Shown here one piece after another: positions 1 to 11,786 of a stretch of DNA of 64,000 nucleotides (within the stretch, counting starts at the first letter, position 1; the number at the start of each line of letters is the position of its first letter). The stretch comes from Saxidomus purpurata (Eukaryota; Mollusca; Bivalvia; Venerida; Veneridae): assembly GCA_022818135.1 (NCBI GenBank), contig JAFMSR010000009.1, positions 17,551,063-17,615,062 of the forward strand, read 5' to 3'. Both the position numbers and the translations under genes were made by a program. The notes beneath the pieces are model-generated. The model was not told the origin of the DNA. It searched no databases and saw nothing but the letters and a program-made list of their open reading frames with translations.

Positions 1-62
1 AACCCCCCCCCCCCCCAAAAAAAACCCCCCACCACCACACACACCCCCCCCCCCCCCCCCCC
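1..62. repeat. C-rich low-complexity run
   Basis: Almost only C with some A, including two runs of more than 12 C. No coding or structural signal. Homopolymers of this kind are error-prone in assemblies, so the exact length is uncertain. Confidence 0.9.
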
Positions 63-3000
63 AAACCAACAAACACACTGCATAAGTTGCACACATTTCA
101 AGAAAATGGCTGTGACAGTGTTCTATTTTGAAAAATTCCAAATATATTTACAAAAGAAATGTAAAATAGTACTCATTTTTTCTCTAAGTAGATGTTTTCA
201 TCTATTATACCATGGTACTTACAGATCTCAAGTATGTAGACAAACAAAAACTGATTGCACTCACATATTGTTTGTTTTCATTCTGTATATTTACAGGGTA
301 CTTTCATAATTCATTTTGAAAATGTCAAAATGATAATTGTACATAAACATGACATGGTTGCAGGATCACTCTTTTATTTCTTGATTTAAAAAAAATGTAC
401 ACTGTTGGAAAGGGGGAAAACAGAAAATGTAACATCTCTCATCTATTATTCATGATCATTTCCAGGATAAACTGCATAATGGACAATTCCACAGAAAAAA
501 TTGTGAAGGGCCATGAATGGCATGCTAGCATGCATGTGCATTACCTAGATCTGCAGTATAGATCTAAAGTCACATGGAAACTAGACATACTTTTCTTCAA
601 CCTGGTCTGTAGAAGGTAATCTAAATAAATTTTTATCATTATTTGCATTTTAACTAAATATTGCATCATTTAAGTACCATATGTCAATCTTTCTGAGTGG
701 ACAGGGGGTAAAAGTTACACAACTCTACGCTGAATTTGATTTTTTTCTGTGGAAATACTCAAAGTAAAGTCAGGCTTACATTTTCCCTAACTTTTGGAGT
801 TTGGAATATTCTTTAAAGACACATACATGTCCTATTGCATTGAATTAAAAACATATATTAACAGTATGTCATATATAAAACAAGAAAATGCCAATATGTT
901 AGTAATTTTAAAAAAACATGTTTCAGGTGTGATGGGAAGAGTACACTGCTTACAAGATATTGCTTCTACTTTACAGCAGTCATAAAAAGAGTACAAGTGT
1001 TCATGGAGTTGTGAATAATCTGTACCTTTCATAACAAGCCAAAGTTCTGCAAAGGAAACTTCAAACTATTGCCATGATTTTAGAAACACATCAGTTGTCA
1101 GTACCAGGAATTGCATTTATATGCAATGAATATTGTGTTAAAACTATTCAGCTTTGTTGGGTTTTTTTGTCATTTTTGAGTAATATGAAACATAGTTATA
1201 ACACTGATTAATTCTTACAGGTACCCCACTGGATGTTATAATATAACTTGGGAATTGAGTTTTCATGGCCACATATATTACATATTGTTTTCACTTTAGT
1301 GTGTTAAAACGTGTGTGTACTTATTCTGTTGCTGAAAGATGAAACAAATCATTTTTTTAAAAGTCAGGTGTGAACATAACATTATAGACATTGAACTTTG
1401 CACTCATTTTTAGCTTTAATCTTTTCAGCAGATGTCATGGAACTAATATAGAGCAATATTTCTTGATGTTAATCGTTTTGCTAAGTTATTGGTCCAAATG
1501 TAAATGATAATCATTATTGGCACATAAATAATTATTTATCAAGGATTTTGCTAAATTTTGTACACATAACTGCAATTTAAAATGAATATAGAAGCTGTTT
1601 CTATGGAAGACAAGCAATATTGTCATGTTTTTTTCCTGTTTTTTTGTTGCCATGGCAACCGTTTATGTGAATTAATTTTTATGGAATTTATAGAAATATA
1701 GTATCTTTTATAGTATCATATTCTTTTGAAAATAAGTACAAAATATTGGCATACTTTTAATCCACGTGAAGATATTTTAAAAAATTAAATAAATACATAT
1801 TCATATTTTACATTTTTTAGTCAAGGGAGGTAATTCAAACAAGAAAAACTCAAAATTTTGATCAGCGACCTATACTTTTCTATTCAAATTTTTGTAACTG
1901 GTAGTGAACATCATCACCTGCAGAAGTTTAAGGAAAAGTTAAATATTATGAATATGCTTTTTTCTTATAAGAATGTTTTGAACCAGTCTGTTTTTAGACC
2001 CGAAAAATATGGGTTCACATCCGGGCAAAATAACGTCTTTTTGGGGGGGTGTAATTGCAACATATGATATAAACTTCTAAATATCTGGATGAAATAAACT
2101 CAGAATGTGATTTTAACCACAAAGAAACAAAAAATTAGCATATTATCGTTCAAATATTTGTAATTTGCATGAAAATCTACTTTTCCCATATGCTTAAATA
2201 AGAAAACTGTTTGCATATCACAAGGCTTTCATAAATGAATCTAGCAAAAAATAAAGCACAGCAACATATCATTGTTTTGTGTTTTTTGTATTGCCCATAC
2301 AGCCAACTCTCAAAATAACAATGTTACAAAAAAAGTTAAATATTATAAAAATTCCTCTTTTCAGTTCAGTACATCCTTAAGTTATATACACTATTATATC
2401 AGCTGATTATTTTCAGTCACAATTCTAGTCTGTCTCCATGATGTATTGTTTAAGTCGGTGGCCACCTTATTTTACAAGTTGAGTTCAAATTCCATCCAAA
2501 CCAATTTTTTTACTATTTTCTTCCGTTTTACTTACCTTTTTCAGCTTTAAAACTATTTTCTTTAAATGTTATTCTGCAAATATTCATTAAAATCTTCATT
2601 CATTTTAGACTAATAAGGACAATGACAATGTTAATTTAAGACTAGGTATAAAAATACTGTAATGGTTGATTTCAGGTCAGGTTATTTGAAAATCTAGACG
2701 TTAAAAGTTCATCATTATTTGCAATTATTTTAAGAATAGTATATTAATACAATTTATCATAGTGCAATTGCATCCCCATTCAAAAAATTCACATTTTGCT
2801 TTGATTTTTATATCCTTAACCTTTTTTTATTAAAATATTTGAACTTTTTTTGTAATCATATCGTGACATCACGATCATTTGGGCAGGCCCATTAGCTGAT
2901 GGAATTTAAAGACTTCACTAATTACTTCATTACCAAATTTATGTAACATTGTTATAATGGTAACTGAATATTGACAAATTATTCATTCTGGTATACCGTT

Positions 3001-3160
3001 CGTTTAGTCTGAATTATCGAGATGGGGGTAAGGATATAAAACTACAGGTATCTTTTAAATTTCACGGTAAATTTCTTGTAAAACTTGAATATGAATCATT
3101 GAAAGGATATATTTAAGAAAATAACAATCATCCGGGTTTTTGAAAAATGATCATTATGGG
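63..3160. other. AT-rich non-coding stretch
   Basis: No exon, transposon protein or tandem repeat was recognised. Short open frames here have no domain pattern. Two palindromes stand out: GTTGCCATGGCAAC at 1646-1659, the form of an RFX X-box, and ATCGTGACATCACGAT near 2862. The stretch could be intron of an upstream paralogue of the MAM receptor, because a related tail exon follows, but no transmembrane or sushi exon was found in it. Confidence 0.5.
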
Positions 3161-3770
3161 TTGAATATCATAACTGAAAGTTGTTACATTATATTGATTG
3201 ATTTTTATTGTAATAAAATCACAAGTTTCAGTAGGATATTTTAAGCGTCATGACTATGTCTTTATTCTAGCAAGTAGCACCTGTCGATTTGGTACATGTA
3301 AACAATACAGACTTAATGTACATTACCAAATGTATTTTCATTTATTTGGTCATTAAATATCAATCGTTTAACACTAAAAAGTTGCCATAAAACGTTACAC
3401 CAAATGACACAGTTACGGGTACCTCGTGACCTTTACAAAAAACTGACGTTTGGTTTGACTCATTCTGCGAATTGAGAAAATAGGCAGTTAGGCCAAATAC
3501 CACGGAAGCAGCTTACTGACATTTTTCTTGTATTCAGTATATATATTATATAAATACAAATATACCTAAGATGACTATTATAAAAGGAACAAAACTTACG
3601 TTAAGAATTTTAATTGCAATGACAGATGGCAGTGAACCTGTATATCAACTTGGTAGATGTACATTAATTTTGTGTAAGTGATGCGAGATGTCAATGAGAA
3701 GCTGTCAGAGATTATTAAAGCAAATGCATGCTCGTACTTTGATCATGTTGTATTATTTTGTACATTCCAG
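3161..3770 (+). repeat. Duplicated last-intron segment of the MAM receptor
   Basis: This stretch aligns by eye with 25808-26272, the end of intron 9 of the receptor gene. Shared blocks include CAAGTTTCAGTAGGATATTTT-like sequence near 3222, TTGCCATAAAACGTTACACC near 3382, and GAGAAAATAGGCAGTTAGGC near 3473. It ends at the same splice acceptor, TGTACATTCCAG, at 3759-3770. The copy therefore kept intron and exon together, so it arose by DNA duplication and not by retroposition. Confidence 0.8.
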
Positions 3771-4760
3771 ACAAAAAATATCAAGATATTTTGCAACGCG
3801 TACTGCAAATGAAGAGCATAACACGAAAGGACAGTCTAGATCCAGATCATTGAATTCTGATGTTATATACCAAAATCAGGAAATCGAAGGCGATGAAGAC
3901 CGAACGCTTAATGCAAATGAAGAGCATAACACGAAAGAACAGTCTAGATCCATATCTTTGATGTCTGATGTTACATACCAAACCTTGCAAAGAGATGAAT
4001 ACCAAACGGATACATATCTAACAATAAATATGATATAACTAGACCTACAGAAATGCCAATTTTAATTACAAGTATTCGCATGTTTCAGAGGACAAAGGCA
4101 GTTTTGAATCAAGTTATGATACGACCTCAGGTCCATAACCTAGAAATCTATCTTTACCAAAATAAACACACGCTATAGACAATACTTATGACACTCAAAC
4201 AATATGAACATAGCTTGGGAACAAATTTACCGTCGGACATGCAAAGTGAGTAAAACTTAGAATACGACATGGCTACATCAGGAGTCACTGATCACGAAGA
4301 ATCAGATAATTACTCTCATCTGAATAAGGCAGCAAAGCTTTACCGTCTGATGTCTACTAAAATTTATCAAACACGATGAACGTGTAACTCCTTATACTAG
4401 CATTGTGGTCATTAGAAATAGAAAAGACTGAAAAAAAGAAGAAAAAATGTGAGCCTGTTTATGAACTGGCACTGGCCAATACACAACAAGGCTTCGTTTT
4501 TGGTACGTGGCATTCCCTGTTTGATATTATTTTTGTTTTTGTGAGACAGACAACGACTACTCAGACATAGATACCAAACTCTATTTTGTGTTAGAAAAGC
4601 AGGAAAAACGACGCCATTTGCATTTAATAAAAAGTTATTGATACCTGTGCAAAATCAATGCCTACGAAGATAACAACTAATACATAACCAGATCCTTAAA
4701 TGTTTTTGAAACGGGAATCAATTCCACTGACGATGATTCCAAACTGGTATACAATGTCTT
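3771..4760 (+). pseudogene. Degenerate paralogue of the receptor cytoplasmic-tail exon
   Basis: It starts after a conserved acceptor and opens with RQKISRYFATRTANEEHN-like sequence, matching [18 protein letters not shown] of the intact exon at 26273. A 67-nt stretch (3808-3874) is duplicated in tandem at 3916-3982. The original frame is then lost by a frameshift near 4020, and the reading frame from the acceptor stops at 4036-4038. Further on the ancestral frame has other stops, for example TAA where the intact copy has CAA after MQSE. Homology continues past the point where the intact gene stops (VYELALANTQQGF near 4460), with a 36-40-bp insert bounded by GTTTTTG direct repeats and starting with GT. 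It is either a dead exon or the shortened tail of a gene lying upstream of the window. The second is less likely given the multiple breaks. Confidence 0.75.
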
Positions 4761-5668
4761 CTAGCGCCTTTTCCACATCGACGTAACTCTGCGTCTCATT
4801 TTGTTTTAAAAACATCAATCTGTATATAGACAGAACCGATATAGAATATATTATCGTTTACTCGAACTATGTTAAGCCGAATTCCTATATACCCCAAAGT
4901 CATCAGCTTGTCAAGTTGATCTTTATTCAAATAATCTTGGTCTGTTTAAGTCGAATTTTTTAATGTCGAGTATTTTCTACTTGTTCCATGGATGTTGACT
5001 TAATGAGAGACACATATATGTTAACAAATTTCTATAGAAAAAAAATACCACATAGAACACAATGTTATTCTTGTGAGTATCCATTGAAGAAATAACTTTT
5101 TGGCCAAAATGTCTGTCTTTGTAAAACATGGTTTGCTCTACACAGCTGTTGCTGGGAGACATACTGAATACAGTTTGGGGGTATAAAAAAAAACTTTACT
5201 ACCTGACGTCCACCGAAAAAATTAAAAGCGTGGTAAGATTGTCTTACAATCATACGTGAAGTTTTCATTGGTCGGATGCACGGTATACTGTATGGCGCTT
5301 TAAATCTGCGGTGCCAAATATGGCGTGTTTTTGAAGTGCTTTAAATTGACGGTGTCTTCCGTTGGCGCAAACCACATCAACCGCCAAAATAAAACCTTGG
5401 TATTAAATGAAATCATAGTTTCAATTTTTTTATGCTGGTGAAATAAGAAAAAAGCGCTCCGCTGGTGTTGAGTTGTGAGGCATAAAAATAGACTTACGCT
5501 CTTCTATTGTGAAACCGCTAGACACAGAATGGCTAGTGCAAGCTGTGCATAAGTTATCACAGAAGTCACACATTATAGCAGACCAGCTTAAAATGTTCTA
5601 GTCTTGTCGCTTAGACAATGACACTTTATAATTCTAGGAGTAATAGTATAATATGTACTAGTATATGT
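4761..5668. other. Unassigned non-coding stretch
   Basis: No exon or known repeat protein was recognised. A block near 5290-5400 has several GGCG/CGCC-containing words, also seen at 5995-6195, and is probably a dispersed repeat of unknown class. Confidence 0.4.
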
Positions 5669-5673
5669 TCCGC

Positions 5674-5676
<3 letters not shown>

Positions 5677-5717
<41 letters not shown>

Positions 5718-5763
5718 GCGTGTGCGTGTGTGCGTGCGCGTGTGTGTGTGTGTGTGTCTGTGT
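5677..5763. repeat. (TG)n dinucleotide microsatellite
   Basis: An imperfect TG run with GC and TC interruptions. Open frames across it on both strands read as Cys-Val or His-Thr repeats and are not genes. Alternating purine-pyrimidine sequence like this can adopt Z-DNA. Confidence 0.95.
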
Positions 5764-8700
5764 CTGTGTGTCTGTATGTATGTTCTGTGTTTCTTTGTGC
5801 GTCATACTTTCATAAACTGACATTAAACTATTATTTTCACTTTGGTTGTTGGTTATGAATTAAATTTGTATAGGTTAGTATATCTCTCGATTAATTATAT
5901 TTGTTTACTAAACTTCAATTAAAATCTTATAACATGCATATTATACCGCAGTTACCTCCCTTTGAAAACGTATAGGAGTTGCTTCCATTTGCTTTCATAT
6001 TGGCGGTGCCTTATATCTGCTGTGCTATAATGGCGGAGTTGAGAATTGGCACAACCAGTGGCAATCTGATTAAAATCATCTCCTCAAAAACGCTACGCTA
6101 TGCTACGCTTCATTTCAGAAGATCGTGAACTTTAGTCAGATTGAACCAGTGGTGACCGCCAATATCGCCAAAATGAAAAACCCGCCAAAATTAGTACTCA
6201 TACACTACACATAACTTGGAGTATAAAAGAATCCTCTCTAAAAAGTTAAAAGAAATGATATGTTGTCTTGTAATTCAACATTATACGCAGTTGCATTTAA
6301 TTTGCATGTACTGACACGTGCCTACATTGATATTAATAAATGCAATATGTTTCTTTCCCATACATAATTTCAAACTCCGCAAAGCTGCAAGTTTCTTGCA
6401 TATCATTGTCTAGATTGTCTATTCGTTTCTAAAAGACAGGAGGAATCCGGCGCATTATCGGCAATGGGGTTTGGATATACCGGCGTATTCGGGCATACGC
6501 CGAATAAAGATGTGTCGAACCGAAAGCCCCACTGGTAATTTTCTAAAATGGACCCGTCCATCTTGCAGTTTGGATAGTGCCATCATATGCTCAGCGGGAC
6601 GTTTACTAAACTTTTACTGACCAAACAATGTAGATCGTGATCAAACTTCAGGGGTTGAAAGGACAAATCACTAGTCAAAATCAGGGAAACTGTTAAGTAT
6701 AATATCGCCGAATCCGAAATGTGTCACCGTTAATTTTATACCAACACAGAAAGAAATCTTTCCCACTTGCAAATTTAAGTAAGAATGATGCATTTCTCAT
6801 CCCGAAAATCCCTGCGCCTTTCAGAAAAGTAAGAACTGCTTGAGTATCGTGTAAGAACTTTACAATTAACAAAACTACCTCCTATTTTATTTTCCGTCCT
6901 TGTATTTAATAACGTATACTTACATTTTATCAGGAAAACGCACGCACTTAGAGATGATGAATCAAACAGTGACGGTTACGTTATTAAGCCCTTGTACACA
7001 TAGCATTATTGCAATATCAGGCAATGGATTGTGGCTATCAGTGTATAAACCAGAAAAGAAATCTATAAAATATATTCTAAAATCTTTTTTCGGCATCACA
7101 CAGACACTTCCACTGTATTTGCATGTATTTTGAAATATTTAAAAGATAGTAAACATGAGTAATTAGCTAATTGGTATCACTTTCCTACCATTAATAACTT
7201 ATGTTTTTTAAACATTCTTTAAATTATGAAGTTACGACGTACACTTTCTGAAAATACGTGCTTCAAAATTGTAGATAAAATATGAAGAATAAAAAATGCA
7301 AATGGTATGTGCGTGTAACTACATTGTATTCACTTCAAGTATTTCGAAATCACGATTTTGCATAATATTTCCCACATCGGTTATGATACATATGTAGGAA
7401 TTCTTCGATTTTGTTTTTTACTTCGTCTTAAGTAAAACGAAAACGTTTCATCGTCGGTAACAATGTTCAAATCAACACCATCTGAAGTTTACGTGTGCCC
7501 GCTTGCTCTCCCATCCAATTACATATTGAGACTTTGATCTGAGCTGAGCAAATGGAACAAACATTCAATAAGATATAATGCACATCATATACTATATAAA
7601 ACGAGTGTCAGCTACATTTGCGCCTGTTTCACATATCACCCCTGGCCAATAGTTAGTACAGATAGACAGATAGAAAATTGTACATGTTGCGTTTCTAACT
7701 CCAACAGCCTGCACATATTTGTGCATATCGCGCTTATTACTCCAATACTTTAACAGTCAAAACCAGAAAACACACATACAAATGAACGACCAACTGCTCG
7801 TTAACAGATCTGCTAAATAGTTAAGATATTTTCTCAGTATTCCAAATATTAACGGTATTTGTTTTAATACCAAAATCTAAATATAACAAGTTTCATAACA
7901 AAAATCATATTCTTTTTTATCTTTAGATGACTTTAACTGACTCCTATTGGGTCTGCGAAGCATAAAAGATAACATAAACTTTTAGGTTCATCGGTGATGG
8001 AATATCATTGTAAGTGTTTGAAAAGCCCATCATACACTTTAAATTTAACGGCGATAGGAATCTGACACTAACACGGAAGATAAAAGCGTGGAAAATAGTA
8101 AAATATGCTCTATATAAATTGAACTATTCGTAGAATCAAATGTTGTAAGTGCAATTTTGCTATTCTGGACAAACTTTTTTTGTTATCGACCCCTTCTTCC
8201 AAAACATTGATTATAGATTTTGTGAAATATAGGTTCGAATGAAATTAACATATTTTTTTGAACGAATCATCATATAAAAAGGTTCAGGTATAAATTCCTT
8301 GAAACTATTTCTGTATTTTTTAAATGCATTAAATCATAAAGCGTTGCAAACGCTTTTGAAATTCCAATATAAGCATATAGTGTAGCGGTGCAGCGTTTTT
8401 TTTCAGTCTGAGGGGAAAGGTGGCGGCGCCCGTCAGGAGGGGAATTTTTAGACATTTTGCCAGAAAAGGGGGATTTTTTTAGAAAATGTATAAAATAAAC
8501 TGTTTAGAAATGTTAAAAAGAACCAAAACTATCAAGTATGTTAATTAATTATTCTTTTGCAAAATATAAAGAGAAGACATAAGAATTTAACATAACATTT
8601 TATATAAAAATACTGGTGTCAGGAACATAACTTAGCAGCATTGATGTTAAAAAACACGTAAACAATAAGTAATACTGTTATTTTCAATTGAAAACATTGT

Positions 8701-10268
8701 ATTAGTATCTTTTTTAATCTTTGGAACACCGTTTTCGTTGAAAAAATAACAAAAATCGGGGTCGCGAAACTAGGTGACAAACGAAAAATCGGCGATTTTC
8801 GGCTGACTATTTCTCATGTAAGGTATCCAATAGTTGCAAGAAATGATTCTGAAGCGTTTTAACTTATGGGAACTTATGTTTTTTCAACACTTTGAGTGGA
8901 TTTTTTCAACATTTTGAGTGGATTTTTTTGGTCAAAAATGGGGAAATATATATATTAATTTTGAAGGGGAATTCGGCCCCAAAGGCCCGAAGAAAACCCC
9001 ACTGCGGTGCTGTTTAACCAAACTCACCAACATTTTCAAAAGATTTTCTCAAATTGCTATGTGGATTTTACTTGTGTTACTGATTCTAGCCATTACTTAG
9101 TATATCATTTTGGAGAAATTTGAGTTTTTCACATGAGACTGAACGAACGTAATTTGTTTCCTTTTTTTTAAGATATTATGTGTATTGAGTTATGTTCTAT
9201 TTTCGATGTTTACATTACACAGACAACAATACACACAGGCACAAAGAAATACACATTTGCAGTTTATTGTAGATGTGCTTTATTAAACCATCCTAAACGA
9301 TTTTAACCGTCCAATCAAGATCGTATTTTTGCTGTTTCAAACACAAAATTTGTACAATGATATTGTAATTTACATACAAAAATTGGTACCTTGTGTGCGG
9401 TTTTATGTCTGGTCCCTTGCTCAAAAGTTCTCATAAGAATGTAGCCTTAGAAGGTCAGATGATCCTATTGCAGTCCGGCTCAGGAATTGGCTGAAAAAAG
9501 TACAGGGAAAACCGTAAGATTAAATGAGACATTACCTGATTGGTAGAAAAGGTTGTGTTTACAAATGCAAAAAACTCATTTGAAAAATAAAATGCAATGT
9601 CTTCTGCACGCGAACGAATTTTTTAGGACTGGTTATCATAATAAATAACACTGAAATCGCCAAATGAATAGAAGGTGTACACATGCGGTTTAGACGCCTA
9701 AATCTCACCTGACTGAGTGGGGTGGTTGTCTCCCTTGCCAAATTGTAAAAAACTGGGTTGGTCAAGCCCATATAAAACAGCATTTTCTGGTGTCTGAGAG
9801 ACTAATCTGTTCGAAAAAAGCAATTTCATTGGTCAACACTCTATAGGTGGGTATGATACAGGGTCAGCTTTTGACTAGATTTATAATGTAAGTCAATAGG
9901 GGAAAACAATAAGAGTATCTGACCTAATTTGATTTAAAGACAATCAAAATCGCATTCATAAGTGACCCTCCTGAAACCCCAGGTGGTCATATCTCTTCAT
10001 TGTTTATTGCCCCTTATCAGATATAATCCTGTCTGATTAAAGGAATATACCCTATAACTGATGCCAAACTATATAACCTCCAAAACATAAATAATAGAAT
10101 CTTTGGAAGTATTGTAACTTAACCTAAATGTTTCAGCTATGCATTCCAATCAATATCGATAAAATCAGCGGTTTAAAATATACTGCAATACCGTAAACCG
10201 TTCAATAATCAATGTAGAATTGTTGTTGTACAATTAATGAGCGGATGCAATTTATAACAGAAGGCCTT
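5764..10268. other. Intergenic stretch with dispersed-repeat fragments
   Basis: No gene was recognised. At 5950-6215 a block rich in CGCCAAAAT/ATTGGCGG words resembles the block near 5290-5400. At 6478-6505 a short hairpin GGCGTATTCGGGCATACGCC is present. At 8395-9010 a G-rich block has repeated GAGTGGATTTTTT words and frames such as GEFGPKGPKKTPLRC that look like a decayed repeat; I could not name the family. The rest is ordinary AT-rich sequence. Confidence 0.4.
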
Positions 10269-10390
10269 TTTTTTTTTTTTTTGAAAAAAAAAAAAAAATT
10301 TCCCCCAAAAATTTTTTTTTTAAAAAAAATAAAATTAAAATTTTTTTTTTTAAAAAAAAAAAAAAAAAATTTTAAAAAAAAAAAATTTTT
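10269..10390. repeat. Alternating poly-T/poly-A block
   Basis: About 120 bases made almost only of T runs and A runs with one CCCCC. The run structure is unlike normal AT-rich DNA in this window and may be a collapsed or mis-called homopolymer region in the assembly. Confidence 0.8.
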
Positions 10391-11325
10391 GTTGTTGGGT
10401 ATGTCCCTTTAGGGCCAGCAATGTGTCTGTAGTCTTGACATGTAGTTTAACAGTAGGACCAAATTGTTACTGATTTGTAGAGATAATTACTTTATAACTT
10501 AATTCCTGTTGTTTTAAACAGTTTTATGTTATTGACATTTTACTTTTATTACAGGATATAAAAAAACTTTTAAATTACTGTAGTATAACTATGATTTCAA
10601 AGTTTTATTGAACAATGTTTTATATACTCAAGTAATTACTCTTGCAGCAACCCATTTTCACTTTGTTTTTAAAAAAGATGACATGCTTCGATGTTACAGT
10701 TGAAACATTGATAACCTTTCCCTATATGACTTTATAGTATCATTAAAAAGAATTATTCTCCTCAATAGCTCAAGAAATAGTGGATGCGTCCAAAACACAA
10801 GCATTACATGATTTTGATGGGCAGTGTTTGAAGAAAAAACTGCAATGGAACTGAAATGTTGGCGATACATGGCCAGCATGAACCTCTTTTAAGGATCTAC
10901 TCTGGTAACTCATGCTCAAATTTTCACGTTGTAAATATTACAGCCGACAATTATATTCTTATTAATATGATACGTCCTGTGCGTTTCAATATCTACTGTG
11001 TCTATATGTGAAGTCATAAGTGCAATTACATAGATCAAGTTATACTCTTTATAATAAAGAAGTCATTAGGACTCATCTAATTGCTGGTGTGCATACCACA
11101 AAGACAACACTTAATCATCTCGCATAAGTGCACAAGTACTCTAAAGTTTTCCTGTTACAATATAACGTCCTTTTATTCTAAGTACGCAATATCGATGTGA
11201 AACGAATCGAAAATAGTACTCGTTCAAGTTTTATGATATATACATTAATTTTTCAAAATATAGTTTTTAGATGAACATATAAGACTGTCCTACGACAAAG
11301 ATTTTGCAAGTGAATATAAAACGCA

Positions 11326-11514
11326 TACAGTAAACTCCGTATATAATGATCCCGGATATAGCTAAAATCCGGATATAAGGAACAATTGTTCTCTACCCGA
11401 TTTATTTTCTTTCTTTATTTAAAATGAAAATGTTACACGGATATAACAAACTCCGGATATAAGGAACATATTTTAATGGTCCCAAGGAGTTCGTTATAAA
11501 CGGAGTTTACTGTA
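11326..11514. mobile_element. 189-bp MITE, pogo/Tigger-like, copy 1
   Basis: The element has terminal inverted repeats: TACAGTAAACTCCG at the left and CGGAGTTTACTGTA at the right, with TA at both ends as expected for a TA target duplication of the Tc1/mariner/pogo superfamily. Internal words (CCGGATATAAGGAAC and ATATCC relatives) are themselves repeated. It carries no coding sequence. A second copy in the opposite orientation lies at 59416-59604 and has exactly the same length. This copy ends about 200 bp before the receptor start codon, so it may contribute promoter sequence. Confidence 0.85.
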
Positions 11515-11625
11515 TTTCTAGTTACTCGAACAAACCAAGTCAGTCTTTTTCGATGGGAGAGGATACTCAGCCTTTCTTACAGGGAGTTCGTAAATTTGCG
11601 GAGGAGTTTCGGGTTAAGCTACAAA

Positions 11626-11631
11626 TATAAA
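11626..11631 (+). promoter_or_regulatory. Possible TATA box of the MAM receptor gene
   Basis: TATAAA in the context ACAAATATAAAACAGG lies 86 bp before the proposed start codon at 11717. That distance suits a transcription start near 11655-11660 and a short 5' leader. TATA-like words are common in such AT-rich DNA, so this is only a position-supported candidate. Confidence 0.35.
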
Positions 11632-11716
11632 ACAGGATGAACAATCATTTAAACTACTTGTGTCAGTAACTTTATATTTCCTTCCGTCGTTACATGAAGA
11701 TAGTGTTGTGTGCAAA

Positions 11717-11786
11717 ATGGCGAGACGTATACGTTCGAATTATATCAAATATGCGATCATAATATTTATTCGATATGGCTTTTCAG
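11717..11786 (+). CDS. Exon 1: start codon and signal peptide
   Basis: The start context AAAATGG is good. The exon encodes [20 protein letters not shown] plus GFS: a basic N-terminus followed by a short hydrophobic stretch, as in a signal peptide. It ends one base into a codon at a GTATGT donor, and that phase fits the next exon exactly. The exon lies alone ahead of a 3.4-kb intron. The hydrophobic core is short, so the signal-peptide call is moderate. Confidence 0.7.

Noticed and set aside
3688..3770. Coding sequence upstream of the paralogue acceptor
   Set aside because: The open frame simply runs back into intron-homologous sequence. The conserved acceptor at 3770 marks the exon start.
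5618..5858. Cys-Val and His-Thr open frames
   Set aside because: They are translations of the TG microsatellite on both strands.
8270..9100. Two open frames in the G-rich block
   Set aside because: They lie on opposite strands in a decayed, repeat-like block with no recognisable domain or splice sites.
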